Assembly: GCA_963756815.1 (NCBI GenBank)
Contig: CAVWPR010000004.1
Span: forward strand, 124,001 to 188,000
Direction of reading: 5' to 3'
DNA from: JAENVU01 sp963756815
GTDB taxonomy: Bacteria; Actinomycetota; Acidimicrobiia; IMCC26256; JAENVU01
Length of the DNA: 64,000 bases
Below, in pieces: positions 45,415 to 54,073 of this stretch. Both the position numbers and the translations under genes were made by a program. The notes under the pieces are model-generated. The model was given only the letters and a program-made list of their open reading frames with translations, was not told the DNA's origin and ran no database searches. Position 1 is the first letter of the stretch, and each line of letters begins with the position of its first letter.

Positions 45415-45450
45415 CCGTCCGACGATCAGCGCTCCACATCGCACGGACGG
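45415..45450 (+). terminator. Weak hairpin after the flavoprotein gene
   Basis: CCGTCCG at 45415-45421 and CGGACGG at 45444-45450, 7-bp stem, 22-base loop, starting 2 bases after the stop. Suggestive only. Confidence 0.3.
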
Positions 45451-45519
45451 ATTCCGAGGAGTCGACGAGACACGGATCGGTCTGCCGCCGCTCGCGTTCG
45501 AGCGCACTGCGGCGGATCG

Positions 45520-45544
45520 GTTCGCCCGACTCGGCTGGGGGTAA
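45520..45544 (+). promoter_or_regulatory. SigB/SigF-like promoter, GTTC-N15-GGGTAA
   Basis: GTTC, 15 bases, GGGTAA: 8 of 10 against GTTT/GGGTAT. It lies 46 bases before ATG 45591 and is the only promoter-like site seen in the 374-base stretch before the zinc-ribbon gene. Confidence 0.45.
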
Positions 45545-45590
45545 GCGTCCACCAGCGCGCGCTCCCGCTGCGCGCCTCGCGAACGAGAAA

Positions 45591-45791
45591 GTGCACCCGC
45601 CGATGCTCACGACTCGGACGGCGTACGACGCCGTGACCCGAAACGGTTCGCCGAAGGACGCGAAGAAGGCCGCGGAGACGCGGCAAGCCCGTACCGGCTC
45701 GACGGGCTCACGGCCCGCATCGAGCAGAACGAGCAACGGGTCGGCTGACATCGCCCCGTCGCCGACGACGACCGAGGAGCCGACCGCATGA
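45591..45791 (+). CDS. Small Ser/Thr-rich hydrophilic protein (66 aa), tentative
   Basis: 66 residues, basic then Ser/Thr/Pro rich (NGSPKDAKKAAETRQARTGS), probably disordered. Support comes from a SigB/SigF-like promoter 46 bases upstream and from a stop that overlaps the next ATG by 4 bases (ATGA). ATG 45603 is an alternative start. No homologue recognised. Confidence 0.4.
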   Translation: MHPPMLTTRTAYDAVTRNGSPKDAKKAAETRQARTGSTGSRPASSRTSNGSADIAPSPTTTEEPTA

Positions 45792-46168
45792 GTGCGGACC
45801 ACCCCACCGACCATTCCGTCAACCCCGACCGGTACCGCCAGGGGGAGGCGCAGACGCTGCGCGGCGTCCTGGCCGACTTCGAACGTGAGGGGTTCACCGG
45901 CCAGCTCGGCGCCCGACCGGGCGGCGTCATCCGGTGCTTCCACTGTCAGCACGAGTTCGCGCCGGGGGATGCCGACACGCCCACGCTGCGCCGACTCGAA
46001 GGAGCCTCGGATCCCGCGGACATGCTGGCGGTGCTCGCGCTGACGTGTCCGCGGTGCCACACGAAGGGGACGCTCGTGCTCGCGTACGGGCCTGAGGCCG
46101 CGATCGAGGACAGCGAGGTCCTCGCCGCCCTTCCCGACGTCGACGCGCCCTCGCCCCACGGGGACTGA
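45788..46168 (+). CDS. Zinc-ribbon protein of unknown function
   Basis: 126 residues. Two CxxC pairs about 35 residues apart, RCFHCQHEF and TCPRCHTKG, make one zinc-ribbon. The N-terminus is polar (DRYRQGEAQTLRGVLADFE) and the C-terminus acidic. Unknown function. Probably co-translated with the small gene upstream. The next 223 bases hold two GGGTAT/C-like elements (46335, 46367) without a -35 and nothing else I can name. Confidence 0.65.
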   Translation: MSADHPTDHSVNPDRYRQGEAQTLRGVLADFEREGFTGQLGARPGGVIRCFHCQHEFAPGDADTPTLRRLEGASDPADMLAVLALTCPRCHTKGTLVLAYGPEAAIEDSEVLAALPDVDAPSPHGD

Positions 46169-46391
46169 GTCGGGCCGGAGCCGACTGAGCCGACGAGCCA
46201 CCAGGAATCCCACACCGACGACCCGGACGCAGGCTGAGCTCGCGCCACCGCGGCCCGCGCCCCGGCGAACACGCCGGTCACGGTTCATGCGCGACGCCGT
46301 CCACGTCCGCCGATGCGTGAGATCGCGCTCGGTTGGGTATCCGAGCACCGCGCGTGACCCGAGCGAGGGTACGCGAAGCGAGGAGGATCGG

Positions 46392-46586
46392 ATGACCACG
46401 GCGACCCCGGCAGCTCCGGACTCATCCGGGCTCCACCTCGTGTGCCCGGGGTGCGGACGGCTCGGTCTCGAGTCGCTCCGAGCCTCCGCGGCGAGCAACG
46501 AGTACCACTGCGTGTTCTGCCTCGTGAGCTGGCACATCGAGCCCGGATGCGCCTGGCAGCTCGATCGGAGCCGGCGCCGCCACTGA
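46392..46586 (+). CDS. Small zinc-ribbon protein (64 aa)
   Basis: 64 residues: LVCPGCGRLGLESLR ... YHCVFCLVSWHIEPGC, two CxxC pairs forming a compact zinc-ribbon. AGGAGG at 46381-46386 is 5 bases before the ATG, an excellent start signal. Unknown function; third very small zinc-binding protein in the island. Confidence 0.7.
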   Translation: MTTATPAAPDSSGLHLVCPGCGRLGLESLRASAASNEYHCVFCLVSWHIEPGCAWQLDRSRRRH

Positions 46587-46607
46587 CGCCCGCGGGCGAC
46601 GGTCCGT

Positions 46608-47709
46608 TCAGTCCATCGAGACGACGACCACGGCGACGTCGTCGTCGTTCGCATCGTCGAGGAGGCGCTCCAGCATCTCGTCGGCGAGCGCCTCGGCGCC
46701 GGCAGGGCCCGCCGCGACGACCTCGACGAGCCGGCGCACCCGGTCCCCCAACGGCTCGCGCCGCCGCTCCACGAGACCGTCCGTGTACAGGACGAGCACG
46801 GAGCCGGGCGCGAGCTCCTCACACTGACGCACGTACTCGGCGTCGACACCGAGCGGCGGTTGCGGACGGGTCTCGACGACCGACACCGACCCGTCGGCGC
46901 GGCGGACGAGCGCCGGGCAGTGCCCGGCGTTCACGAAGGTCCAGGTGTGCGCGGCCGGGTCGACGATCCCGTAGAGCGCGGTGATGAGGGCATCGTCCTC
47001 GAAGATCTGCACCGCCTGGTTGAGTCGGGTGACGACGGGCACCGGGTCCAGCTCGTCCATCGCCAGCGCCCGGAGGCTGAACCGCGCGCCCGCCATGTCG
47101 GCCACGGCGGCGAGTCCGTGGCCGGCGACGTCGCCGATGCCGAGCCCGAGCCGGCCGCCCGGCAGCGGCACGACGGCGTACCAGTCGCCGCCGATGTTCG
47201 AACGGGTCGCCGACGTAGCGGGTCGCGACCGTCACGCCGGGGACCGTCGGCAGCACGGAGGGCAGCAGCGCCTGCTGCAGACTGGACACGAGATCAGCCT
47301 TCTCGTCGAGCTCCGCCGCGACCAGTGCGTCGCGTCGCTCCCGCTCGGTGACGTCGACGGCCACCCCGATCGTGCCGGTCGGCTCACCCGCGTCGTCCAC
47401 GACGACCCGACCCCGACACTCGATCCAGTGCAACGATCCGTCCGGCCACGTGGTCCGGTGGAGCAGCACGTAGGGGCCGCGACGTTCGATCGCATCCTCC
47501 ACCCGCCCGATGCACTCGGCGCGGTCGTCGGGGTGCAGCGCTGCGAGCCAGTCGTCGAAGGTGCCGCCGAACCCTCCGGGCGGGAGGCCGTGGAGCTCCT
47601 CGAGCCGCTCGTCCCATGTGGTCACCGCCGACGCCATGTCCCACGTCCAGGTCCCGAGACCCGCTGCCTCGAGCGCGAGCGCGAGACGTTCCTCGGTGAC
47701 GGAGATCAA
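46608..47709 (-). CDS. PAS-PP2C (SpoIIE/RsbU-like) phosphatase, one frameshift
   Basis: About 367 residues. A PAS domain (LALALEAAGLGTWTWDMAS ... GTIGVAVDVTERERR) leads through a coiled linker (LVSSLQQALLPSVLPTVPGV) to a PP2C phosphatase domain: NIGGDWYAVVPLPGG, GIGDVAGHG, LYTDGLVERR, DDDVAVVVV. The frame breaks near 47200. This is the RsbU/SpoIIE layout that dephosphorylates an anti-anti-sigma factor and so releases a SigB/SigF-type sigma factor. Start TTG 47709 has GGAAGGGG 8 bases upstream. No sigma, anti-sigma or anti-anti-sigma gene is in view. Confidence 0.85.
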
Positions 47710-47798
47710 CGCGGTGCCCCTTCCCGCCGGCGGCGCCGGTCGACGCGAGTGTAGGGACGGATCGACGAGGCCTGCGCCCGCCCGTCGGGACCGGGTCG

Positions 47799-48533
47799 CT
47801 ACTCCTCGCGACGAGGAGGGGGTCCGGCGCTCGTGAATCGGGTGCCGGGTGGGTCGACGGCCCAGGCCGGCGCGTCGCCCCACGTGTCCTCGTACACGAG
47901 CTCGGCGAGGGGCCGCCGTCGCACCGGGCCGTGCGCGCCGGCGGGCCGGCCGAGAGTGATCGTCGCGGCGACGAACACATCGTCGGGGATCCCGAGCCGA
48001 TCGTGCAGCTCCGCGTCGACCAGCTGGTTGAAGACGGTCAGCACCCCGCCGTAGCCGAGGGCCCGGGCCGCGAGCAGGAGGTTCTGGCACGCCGGGTAGA
48101 CCGAGGCACCCTCGCTCGGCGACGGTGCGCGATAGCGCTGCAACAGCGGGAGCACCACGACCGGGGCGCGCTCGAAGTTGGCGACGTAGTGCTCCATCGA
48201 CGCGGCCATGCGCGCCTTCGGCGAGTCTGCGCGCGTGCCGGAGCCACGGTCATAGCCGTCGTGCGCGCGCTTCGTGCCCCACGCGCGACGCGCCGCGTCG
48301 CCGAGCAGTCGCTTCGCGTCGCGTGCGGTCGTCGAGTCCCGCAGGACGAGGAATCGGAACGGCTGCCGGTTCGAACCGCTCGGCGCGCGAGTCGCAGCGA
48401 AGAAGATGTCGCGGAGCGCCGCGTCGGGAACGGGATCGTCGGTGTACCGACGGATGGAGCGGGTCGTCGTCAGCCCCTCGAGCAGGCCGACGGTGTCGGT
48501 GGCCAGTGGCATTGCGTCCCGCGGCTCGGTCAT
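47799..48533 (-). CDS. Nitroreductase-family FMN oxidoreductase
   Basis: 244 residues. RSIRRYTDDPVPDAALRDIFFAATRAPSGSNRQPFRF is the FMN phosphate-binding N-terminus; YPACQNLLLAARALGYGG and ATITLGRPAG complete the fold. It reduces nitro, quinone or enone substrates. Nitroreductase-like Acg proteins are DosR-regulated in mycobacteria, but this one is of the general type. Its ATG overlaps the stop of the broken quinone oxidoreductase upstream (ATGA). Confidence 0.85.
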   Translation of the reverse strand: MTEPRDAMPLATDTVGLLEGLTTTRSIRRYTDDPVPDAALRDIFFAATRAPSGSNRQPFRFLVLRDSTTARDAKRLLGDAARRAWGTKRAHDGYDRGSGTRADSPKARMAASMEHYVANFERAPVVVLPLLQRYRAPSPSEGASVYPACQNLLLAARALGYGGVLTVFNQLVDAELHDRLGIPDDVFVAATITLGRPAGAHGPVRRRPLAELVYEDTWGDAPAWAVDPPGTRFTSAGPPPRREE

Positions 48534-49546
48534 CGGTCAGCCTCCGTCATCGTGACCCGTCGGACGTCGAGCAGCACCTTGCCGACGGCCCGGCCGTCGG
48601 CCACCTACCGCAGCGCGGCCGCGGCTCGTCGAGCCCGAACGTCGCGCCGATGTGCGGGAACGCGCGCCCCGCGGCGAGGAGCTCGAGCAGCTCGCGCTCG
48701 TCGCGGGCCATCTCGTCGGGGTGGTGCGTGCATGAACCCGAGCATCTCGAAGCCCGACGATCCGGATGCCCTTGAGCAGCACGAGGTTCAGCGGGATCCG
48801 CGGGATCGTGCCCGACGCGTAGCCCGACGGTCACGAAGCGGCCGCCCCAGCGCAGTGCGCGCAACGCGGGCTCGGCCAGCGTCGCCGCCGACCGGGATCG
48901 ACGACGACGTCGGCACCGTCGGGCAGCGGTCTCGCGGAGCTGGGTCCGCAGATCGCCGTCGCGGTGGTTCACGAGGTGCGTCGCGCCGAACTCCTGCGCC
49001 GCCACGAGCTTCTCGGCCTCGACGCGACCGCGGTGACCGTCGCGCCGAGCACGCGTCGCGAGCTGCACGGTCGCGAGACCCACCCCGCCGCCGGCCCCGA
49101 GCACGATGACCTCCTCGCCGGGTTGCACGCGCGGCCACCGAGCGCAGCACGTGGTACGCGGTGCGGTGCGCGACGCCGAAGCCGGCGGCGACCGCGGCGT
49201 CGACACCGGCCGGGCACCGCGGTGAGCGACGACGCCGGCGGCCACGACCTGCTCCGCGAACGCGCCGACCATCGCGCTGCCGAAGACACGGTCGCCGACC
49301 GCGAGCGCGCTCGACGCCGGCGCCGACCTCGGACACCACGCCCGGCGAACTCGCTGCCCGGGCACGAACGGCGGCGGCACCTTGATCTGGTACTCGCCCG
49401 CCGACGAGCAGGACGTCGGGGAAGTTCACCGCCGCGGCGTCGACCGTCGACCCGCACCTGGCCCGGCACCCACGCTCGGGCGCGTCGACGGTCTCGACCG
49501 CGACCACCTCGGGCGCGCCGTACTCCGGACAGCGCGCCGCCCGCAT
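48530..49546 (-). pseudogene. NADPH:quinone oxidoreductase (MDR), many frameshifts
   Basis: The N-terminus (MRAARCPEYGAPEVVAVETVDAP), AAVNFPDVLLVGG, the Rossmann loop VLGAGGGVGLATVQLA, VAHRTAYHVLRS and the C-terminal RAFPHIGATFGLDEPR are those of a zinc-less quinone oxidoreductase of about 325 residues. They occur in at least seven alternating frames. No deletion of conserved segments is apparent, so either it is decaying by indels only, or sequence quality is especially poor here. If intact it would share a transcript with the nitroreductase downstream. Confidence 0.65.
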
Positions 49547-49573
49547 CGCATCGCCGTCACGGCCCGGTGCCGG

Positions 49574-50598
49574 TCATCCGCGGTAGTCCGTGGTCGCGGC
49601 GAGGTCGGCCGCGCCCTGCATGAGGTCGAGCACGATCGGACCGAAGGCGTTGAGCTTCTCGTCGTCGCCGGCCCGCTGGAACCCCTGCTCGAGCACGACC
49701 GCCAGCTTCCACTTGGCGAGGACCACGTAGTAGTCGATGTCGTCGACCTGGCGGCCCGACACCGTCGAGTAGTGCCCGATCACCTCGTCGCGCGTCGGCA
49801 TGCCGTACATGTCGACGTACCCGGAGGTCCTGGCGGCCTCCGTCGTCGTGTCGTCCGGCCAGCCCTGCACGACCCAGCCGAGGTCGAGCTTCGGGTCGCC
49901 CACCGTGCCCATCTCCCAGTCGACGATGGCGGCGAGCCGCGCCGGCGCGCCGTCCTGGTACATGACGTTGGCGAACTGGTAGTCGCCGTGCATGAGCCCG
50001 GGGACGTAGTCGACGGGCTGGTGCGCGCGCAGCCACGCCGCGGCCTCGTCGAACCCCGGGAGCTCGCGGCCCTTGATGCGCTCGAGGAACGCGGTCCAGC
50101 GGTCGACCTGCCGTTCGTGGAAGCCGTCGGGGCGGCCGAGGTCCTGGAGGCCCTTGGCCCGCCAGTCGACGTTGCCGAGCAACGCGATCCCCTCGACCAG
50201 CTGGTACGCGAGCCCGCGGCGTGCGTCGAGGTCGGTGTCGAAGGGCGCCGGCCACTGCTTGTCGACCAGCCCCATCGGCGACCAGCCGTCGACGAAGCCC
50301 ATCACGTAGAACGTCCGGCCGAGCACGGCGCGGTCGGTGCAGCAGCCGATCGCCGGCGTGTGCGGCACGTCGGTGCCGTCGAGCGCCTCGATGATCCGCC
50401 ACTCGCGCAGGATGCCGTCGTCGCGGCTCTCCGGCGCGGTCGGCGGCGGGATCCGCAGCGCGCCGTGGACCTCGCCGCGGCGGATCTCGAAGATCTCGTT
50501 CTGCGAGCCGCCGGCGATCATGCGCGCCTCGATCGGCACGCCCGGCGCCGAGGCCCTCGGCGTCCATCCAGGACCGCGAGACGGTCGACGTCGATCAC
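49574..50598 (-). CDS. APH/ACAD10-like phosphotransferase, two frameshifts near the start
   Basis: About 340 residues: GGSQNEIFEIRRG, then LMHGDYQFANVMYQDG (HGDxxxxN catalytic loop), IVDWEMGTVGDPKLDLG (metal-binding DWE), matching the kinase-like half of ACAD10/11 that phosphorylates 4-hydroxyacyl-CoA. The start IDVDRLAVLD/WMDAEGLG/GVPIEARMIAGG is spread over three frames (50530-50570). GTG 50598 overlaps the acyl-CoA dehydrogenase stop by 4 bases. Kinase plus dehydrogenase are fused in animal ACAD10/11; here they are coupled genes. Confidence 0.82.
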
Positions 50599-51896
50599 AG
50601 GTTGCCCACCTCGAGGTCGAGCACGTGCGCGAACTTCTCGCGCGCGGCCTCCTGCTTGCCGGGGATCCACTCGGTCGGCCACATGCCGTCGGTCCCCCGG
50701 TAGTTGCGCAGCACCTGGCGCGCCACGGTGATCTTGTGCACCTCGGTCGGGCCGTCGGCCAACCCCATGACGCCGGCCGCGTGGATCATCCCGTAGAGCG
50801 GCATCTCGTTCGTGGTGCCGAGCGCGCCGTGCACCTGCATCGCCCGCCACGCGATGTCGTGCAGCACCGTGGGCATCACGACCTTGGCCACGGCGATGTC
50901 CTTGCGCACGCGCTTGTAGTCGTTGTACTTGTCGATCTCCCACGCGGTGTAGAGCACGAACAGCCGGAACTGGACGAGCTGCGCGTACGAGTCGGCGATG
51001 TAGCCCTGCACGAACTGCTTGTCGGCGAGCAGGCTGCCCTGCGTCTCCCGGCTGAGCGCCCGCTCGCACATCATGTCGAGCGCCTTCTGCGCCATCCCGA
51101 TGGTGCGCATCGCGTGGTGGATGCGCCCGCCGCCGAGGCGGGTCTGGGCGATCGCGAAGGCCTGGCCCTCCCCGCCGAGCAGCGCGTCGGCCGGCACGCG
51201 CACGTCGTCGTAGTGGATCAGGGCGTGCGAGCCCTCGTTCATCGGCTCGCCGTAGAGCCCGACGTTGCGCTCGATCTTCACGCCGGGCGTGTCGGTCGGC
51301 ACGAGGAACATCGACATGCCCTGGTACGCGCTGACCTCGGGATCGGTCACCGCCATGACGATGAGGAACGACGCGGTCTTCGCGTTCGACGAGAAGTACT
51401 TCCAGCCGTTGATGACCCACTCGTCGCCGTCCTGCACCGCACGCGTCTTGAAGAGCGTCGGGTCGGCGCCCGCGTGCGGCTCGGTCATCGAGTAGCAGGA
51501 GAAGCACTCGCCGTTGAGGAGCGGCATGAGGTAGCGCTCCTTCTGCTCGGGCGTGCCGTAGTGGGCGATGATCTCGGCGTTGCCGGTGTCGGGCGCCTGG
51601 CACCCGAACACGATCGACGCCCACATCGAACGGCCGAGGATCTCGTTGAGCAGCGCGAGCTTCAGCTGGCCGTAGCCCTGCCCGCCGAGCTCGGGGCCGA
51701 GGTGCGTCGCCCACAGGTCGCGGCGGCGCACCTCGTCCTTCAGCGGATCGATCACCTTCCGGCGCGCGTCGTCGAGCGGCGTGAACTGCAGGTGCGGGAA
51801 CGCGTGGTCGAGCGGCTCGACCTCCTCCCGCACGAACGCGTCGACCCAGTCCAGCTTCTCCTGGTACTCGGGATCGGTCTCGAAGTCCCACGCCAT
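50595..51896 (-). CDS. Acyl-CoA dehydrogenase (ACAD10/11-like)
   Basis: 433 residues, full length. YSMTEPHAGADPTLFKTRA (FAD and substrate loop), INGWKYFSSNA, TRLGGGRIHHAMRTIG, AMQVHGALGTTNEMPLY and GLADGPTEVHK carry the family motifs. It introduces the 2,3-double bond in an acyl-CoA. GAGAGGGG precedes ATG 51896, and TATTCT 51918-51923 (minus) is a good -10. Divergent from the tetR gene across a palindrome. Confidence 0.92.
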   Translation of the reverse strand: MAWDFETDPEYQEKLDWVDAFVREEVEPLDHAFPHLQFTPLDDARRKVIDPLKDEVRRRDLWATHLGPELGGQGYGQLKLALLNEILGRSMWASIVFGCQAPDTGNAEIIAHYGTPEQKERYLMPLLNGECFSCYSMTEPHAGADPTLFKTRAVQDGDEWVINGWKYFSSNAKTASFLIVMAVTDPEVSAYQGMSMFLVPTDTPGVKIERNVGLYGEPMNEGSHALIHYDDVRVPADALLGGEGQAFAIAQTRLGGGRIHHAMRTIGMAQKALDMMCERALSRETQGSLLADKQFVQGYIADSYAQLVQFRLFVLYTAWEIDKYNDYKRVRKDIAVAKVVMPTVLHDIAWRAMQVHGALGTTNEMPLYGMIHAAGVMGLADGPTEVHKITVARQVLRNYRGTDGMWPTEWIPGKQEAAREKFAHVLDLEVGNL

Positions 51897-51927
51897 TGCG
51901 TCCCCTCTCGTCGAGCGCCAGAATACG

Positions 51928-51945
51928 GTTCTGATGTCTCAGAAC
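51928..51945. promoter_or_regulatory. Perfect palindromic operator GTTCTGA-TGTC-TCAGAAC
   Basis: 7-bp perfect arms with a 4-base spacer, 32 bases from the acyl-CoA dehydrogenase start and overlapping the first possible ATG of the tetR gene. Position and symmetry fit the binding site of the adjacent TetR-type repressor, controlling both directions. Confidence 0.65.
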
Positions 51946-52563
51946 ACAATGTCGACGGACATCGCCGAGCAGATCGCCCAGCGGACGCTGGCCCGGCGTG
52001 GCGCCGGCTACGTCGAGGAGGTGCGACGCCTGCTCGACGCCGCGCTCGCGGTCATGCGCGCCGGCGGCCCCGACGCGCGCGCCCGGGTCGCCGACATCGT
52101 GGCCGCGGCCGGGCTCTCCAACGATGCGTTCTACCGCCACTTCCCGTCGAAGGACGCGCTCGTCACCGCGTTGATCGACGACGGCAGCGCGCGGCTGCGC
52201 GGCTACCTCGCCCACCAGATGGCGAAGGAGTCGACGCCGGACGGCCGGATCCGGCGCTGGGTCGAGGGCGTGCTGTCCCAGGCGCGGGGCGATGTCGCCG
52301 AGGCGACGCTCGCGGTCATGGTCAACGCCGGGGGCGCGACCGCGGCCGGACTGCGTCAGTACCCGTCCGGCGACGTGCTGTCGACGCTGCTGGTGGAACC
52401 GCTCGAGGAGCTCGGCAGCACCGCGCCCGAGCTCGACGCCTCCTTCATCGCCGACGGCGTGATCGGCAGGCTCACCGATCTCCTCTGGCAGCGCACCGCG
52501 CCGACGCGCGCCGAGGTGACCCGCACGGTCGAGCTCGCCCGGCGCGTCGCGGGAGCCACGTAG
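51934..52563 (+). CDS. TetR-family transcriptional regulator
   Basis: 209 residues. An N-terminal HTH of TetR type: VRRLLDAALAVMRAGGP, VADIVAAAGLSNDAFYRHFPSKDALV. The variable helical C-terminus should bind a ligand, likely an acyl-CoA given the divergent acyl-CoA dehydrogenase. ATG 51934 lies inside the palindrome; ATG 51949 (MSTDIAEQ), just past it, may be the true start. Confidence 0.88.
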   Translation: MSQNTMSTDIAEQIAQRTLARRGAGYVEEVRRLLDAALAVMRAGGPDARARVADIVAAAGLSNDAFYRHFPSKDALVTALIDDGSARLRGYLAHQMAKESTPDGRIRRWVEGVLSQARGDVAEATLAVMVNAGGATAAGLRQYPSGDVLSTLLVEPLEELGSTAPELDASFIADGVIGRLTDLLWQRTAPTRAEVTRTVELARRVAGAT

Positions 52564-52595
52564 ACCCACGACTCGGGCGATCCGTCCGTGGAGTC

Positions 52596-52988
52596 CTACT
52601 CGCCGTGGACGAAGACGCAGAGCGGGTGGCCGGCCGGGTCGAGCACGATGCGGATGCGATCCGGATCGCGATCCGGCGGCTGCCACGGTGCTTCCCGACC
52701 GCCGGCGGCGATCGCCTCGGCGACGGCCGCGCCCACGTCGTCGACCTCCACCTCGAGGTGGAGCATCTTGGCCTGGGCACCCTCCTGCTCGGGCCAGACC
52801 GGCGGGAGGTACGAGTCGTCGCCCTGGACGTTCAGGTGCACGCCGCCCGCCGGGTCCCACAGCTGCGCCCAGCGGGGCGGGTCGAAGTCGCCGATCCGGA
52901 AGCCGAGCAGCCGCTCGTAGAAGCGGGCGACCGGTCCCGCGTCGGCGCAGTCGATCGCGACACCCACCCATCGAATCGCGGAGCTCAC
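52596..52988 (-). CDS. VOC/glyoxalase-like family protein
   Basis: 130 residues: IRWVGVAIDCADAGPVARFYERLLGF, then MLHLEVEVDDVGAAVAEAIAAG and IVLDPAGHPLCVFVHG, one complete VOC unit of the glyoxalase-like domain family. Substrate unknown. GTG 52988 is chosen over TTG 53009 because GAGGGGAG stands 4 bases before it. Convergent with the tetR gene. Confidence 0.78.
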   Translation of the reverse strand: MSSAIRWVGVAIDCADAGPVARFYERLLGFRIGDFDPPRWAQLWDPAGGVHLNVQGDDSYLPPVWPEQEGAQAKMLHLEVEVDDVGAAVAEAIAAGGREAPWQPPDRDPDRIRIVLDPAGHPLCVFVHGE

Positions 52989-53078
52989 ATCACTCCCCTC
53001 GTGGCGCAACGGCGTCGGATCTCCCGGAAGTCGTATCTCGGGGAGACGTGACCCCCGGACCCCGTGTGGCGTGCGACG

Positions 53079-53945
53079 TCACACCGACTGCAGCCGGGCC
53101 CACGCTCGACCGAGCGCGTCGAGGTGGCCGTGGACGTCTCCGAGACCGACGTACATCGTGTCGACGGTCAGGTGTGTGGCACCGGCGACCCGCCACCGCT
53201 CGACCTGGCGCACGAGGCGGTCGGGGTCGTCGGGGTCCCATCGGACGCGGCCTTCCATGCCGATGGCGTCGGGATCGCGCCCGGCCGTCTCGGCAGCGGC
53301 GCGGATCACGTCGAGCGCGGCATCGAGGTCGGGACCGGGCCGGACCATCGGGAACCATCCGTCGGCCAGGCGTCCGATGCGTCGGTACGCGGGCTCGGAG
53401 CTGCCGCCGACCCAGACCGGGATCGGCCGTTGGATCGGGAGGGGTGCGAGACCCGCGGCGGTCACGCGATCGAACGTGCCCTCGAACGTGAGGGAGGGCT
53501 CGGTCCACAGCGCGCGCAGGAGCTCGATCTGCTCCCCGAGCCGACGACCGCGCTGGTCGAATCGTTGACCGAGTGCCTCGTACTCGACCGCGTTCCACCC
53601 GATGCCGACCCCGAACCGGAAGCGGCCGCCGGTGAGGAGATCGACCTCGGCGGCCTGCTTCGCCGCGAGCACGGTCTGACGCTGCGGGAGGATGACGATG
53701 CCGGAGACGAGCTCGAGGTCGGTGATGCCGGCCAGGTAGCCGAACATGACGAGCGGCTCGTGGAACGTGGTGCTCACGTCGTACGGACCGTTCCACGGCG
53801 AGTGCGCGGCCGGGTCGGCGCCGACCACGTGGTCGTAGGCCAACAGATGGTGGTAGCCGAGCTCCTCGACGGTCAGCCCGTAGGTGCGAACCGCATCGAC
53901 GTCGCCGCCGAGCTCGGTCTGGGGGAACACGACACCGATCTTCAC
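53079..53945 (-). CDS. F420-dependent LLM-class oxidoreductase
   Basis: 288 residues. VKIGVVFPQTELGGD, AYDHVVGAD, LELVSGIVILPQRQTVLAAKQAAEVDLLTGGRF, VGIGWNAVEYEALG and VGGSSEPAYRR mark an actinobacterial probable-F420 family (TIGR03619 type, from memory). Substrate unknown. GGGAGG 5 bases before GTG 53945 decides the start. The MTHFR-like gene ends 128 bases upstream on the same strand. Confidence 0.85.
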   Translation of the reverse strand: MKIGVVFPQTELGGDVDAVRTYGLTVEELGYHHLLAYDHVVGADPAAHSPWNGPYDVSTTFHEPLVMFGYLAGITDLELVSGIVILPQRQTVLAAKQAAEVDLLTGGRFRFGVGIGWNAVEYEALGQRFDQRGRRLGEQIELLRALWTEPSLTFEGTFDRVTAAGLAPLPIQRPIPVWVGGSSEPAYRRIGRLADGWFPMVRPGPDLDAALDVIRAAAETAGRDPDAIGMEGRVRWDPDDPDRLVRQVERWRVAGATHLTVDTMYVGLGDVHGHLDALGRAWARLQSV

Positions 53946-54073
53946 GATGACCTCCCTGCGGCTGCGTTCCGGAGGATCCGTGCGGTCTCGTCCGGGGCCA
54001 TCACTGCAGTCTCGTGCACCGACCCGCACGCTCCACGGATGACCATCCGGTCGTTGCACCGCTCGCGGCCCGC

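Noticed and set aside
46335..46372. GGGTAT and GGGTAC before the small zinc-ribbon gene as stress promoters
   Set aside because: Good -10 hexamers but no matching -35 at any allowed spacing; left as unproven.
47802..47818. CTCCTCG-CGA-CGAGGAG hairpin as a terminator
   Set aside because: It falls within the last codons of the nitroreductase gene, so it is more likely a by-product of coding sequence.
48361..48385. Possible tRNA T-arm (GGTTCGAACC)
   Set aside because: It lies inside the nitroreductase gene; no acceptor stem or anticodon arm pairs around it. No tRNA was found in the window.
50337..53051. Open plus-strand frame of about 900 codons
   Set aside because: It mirrors the acyl-CoA dehydrogenase and runs through the TetR gene in another frame; His/Arg/Asp-rich nonsense.
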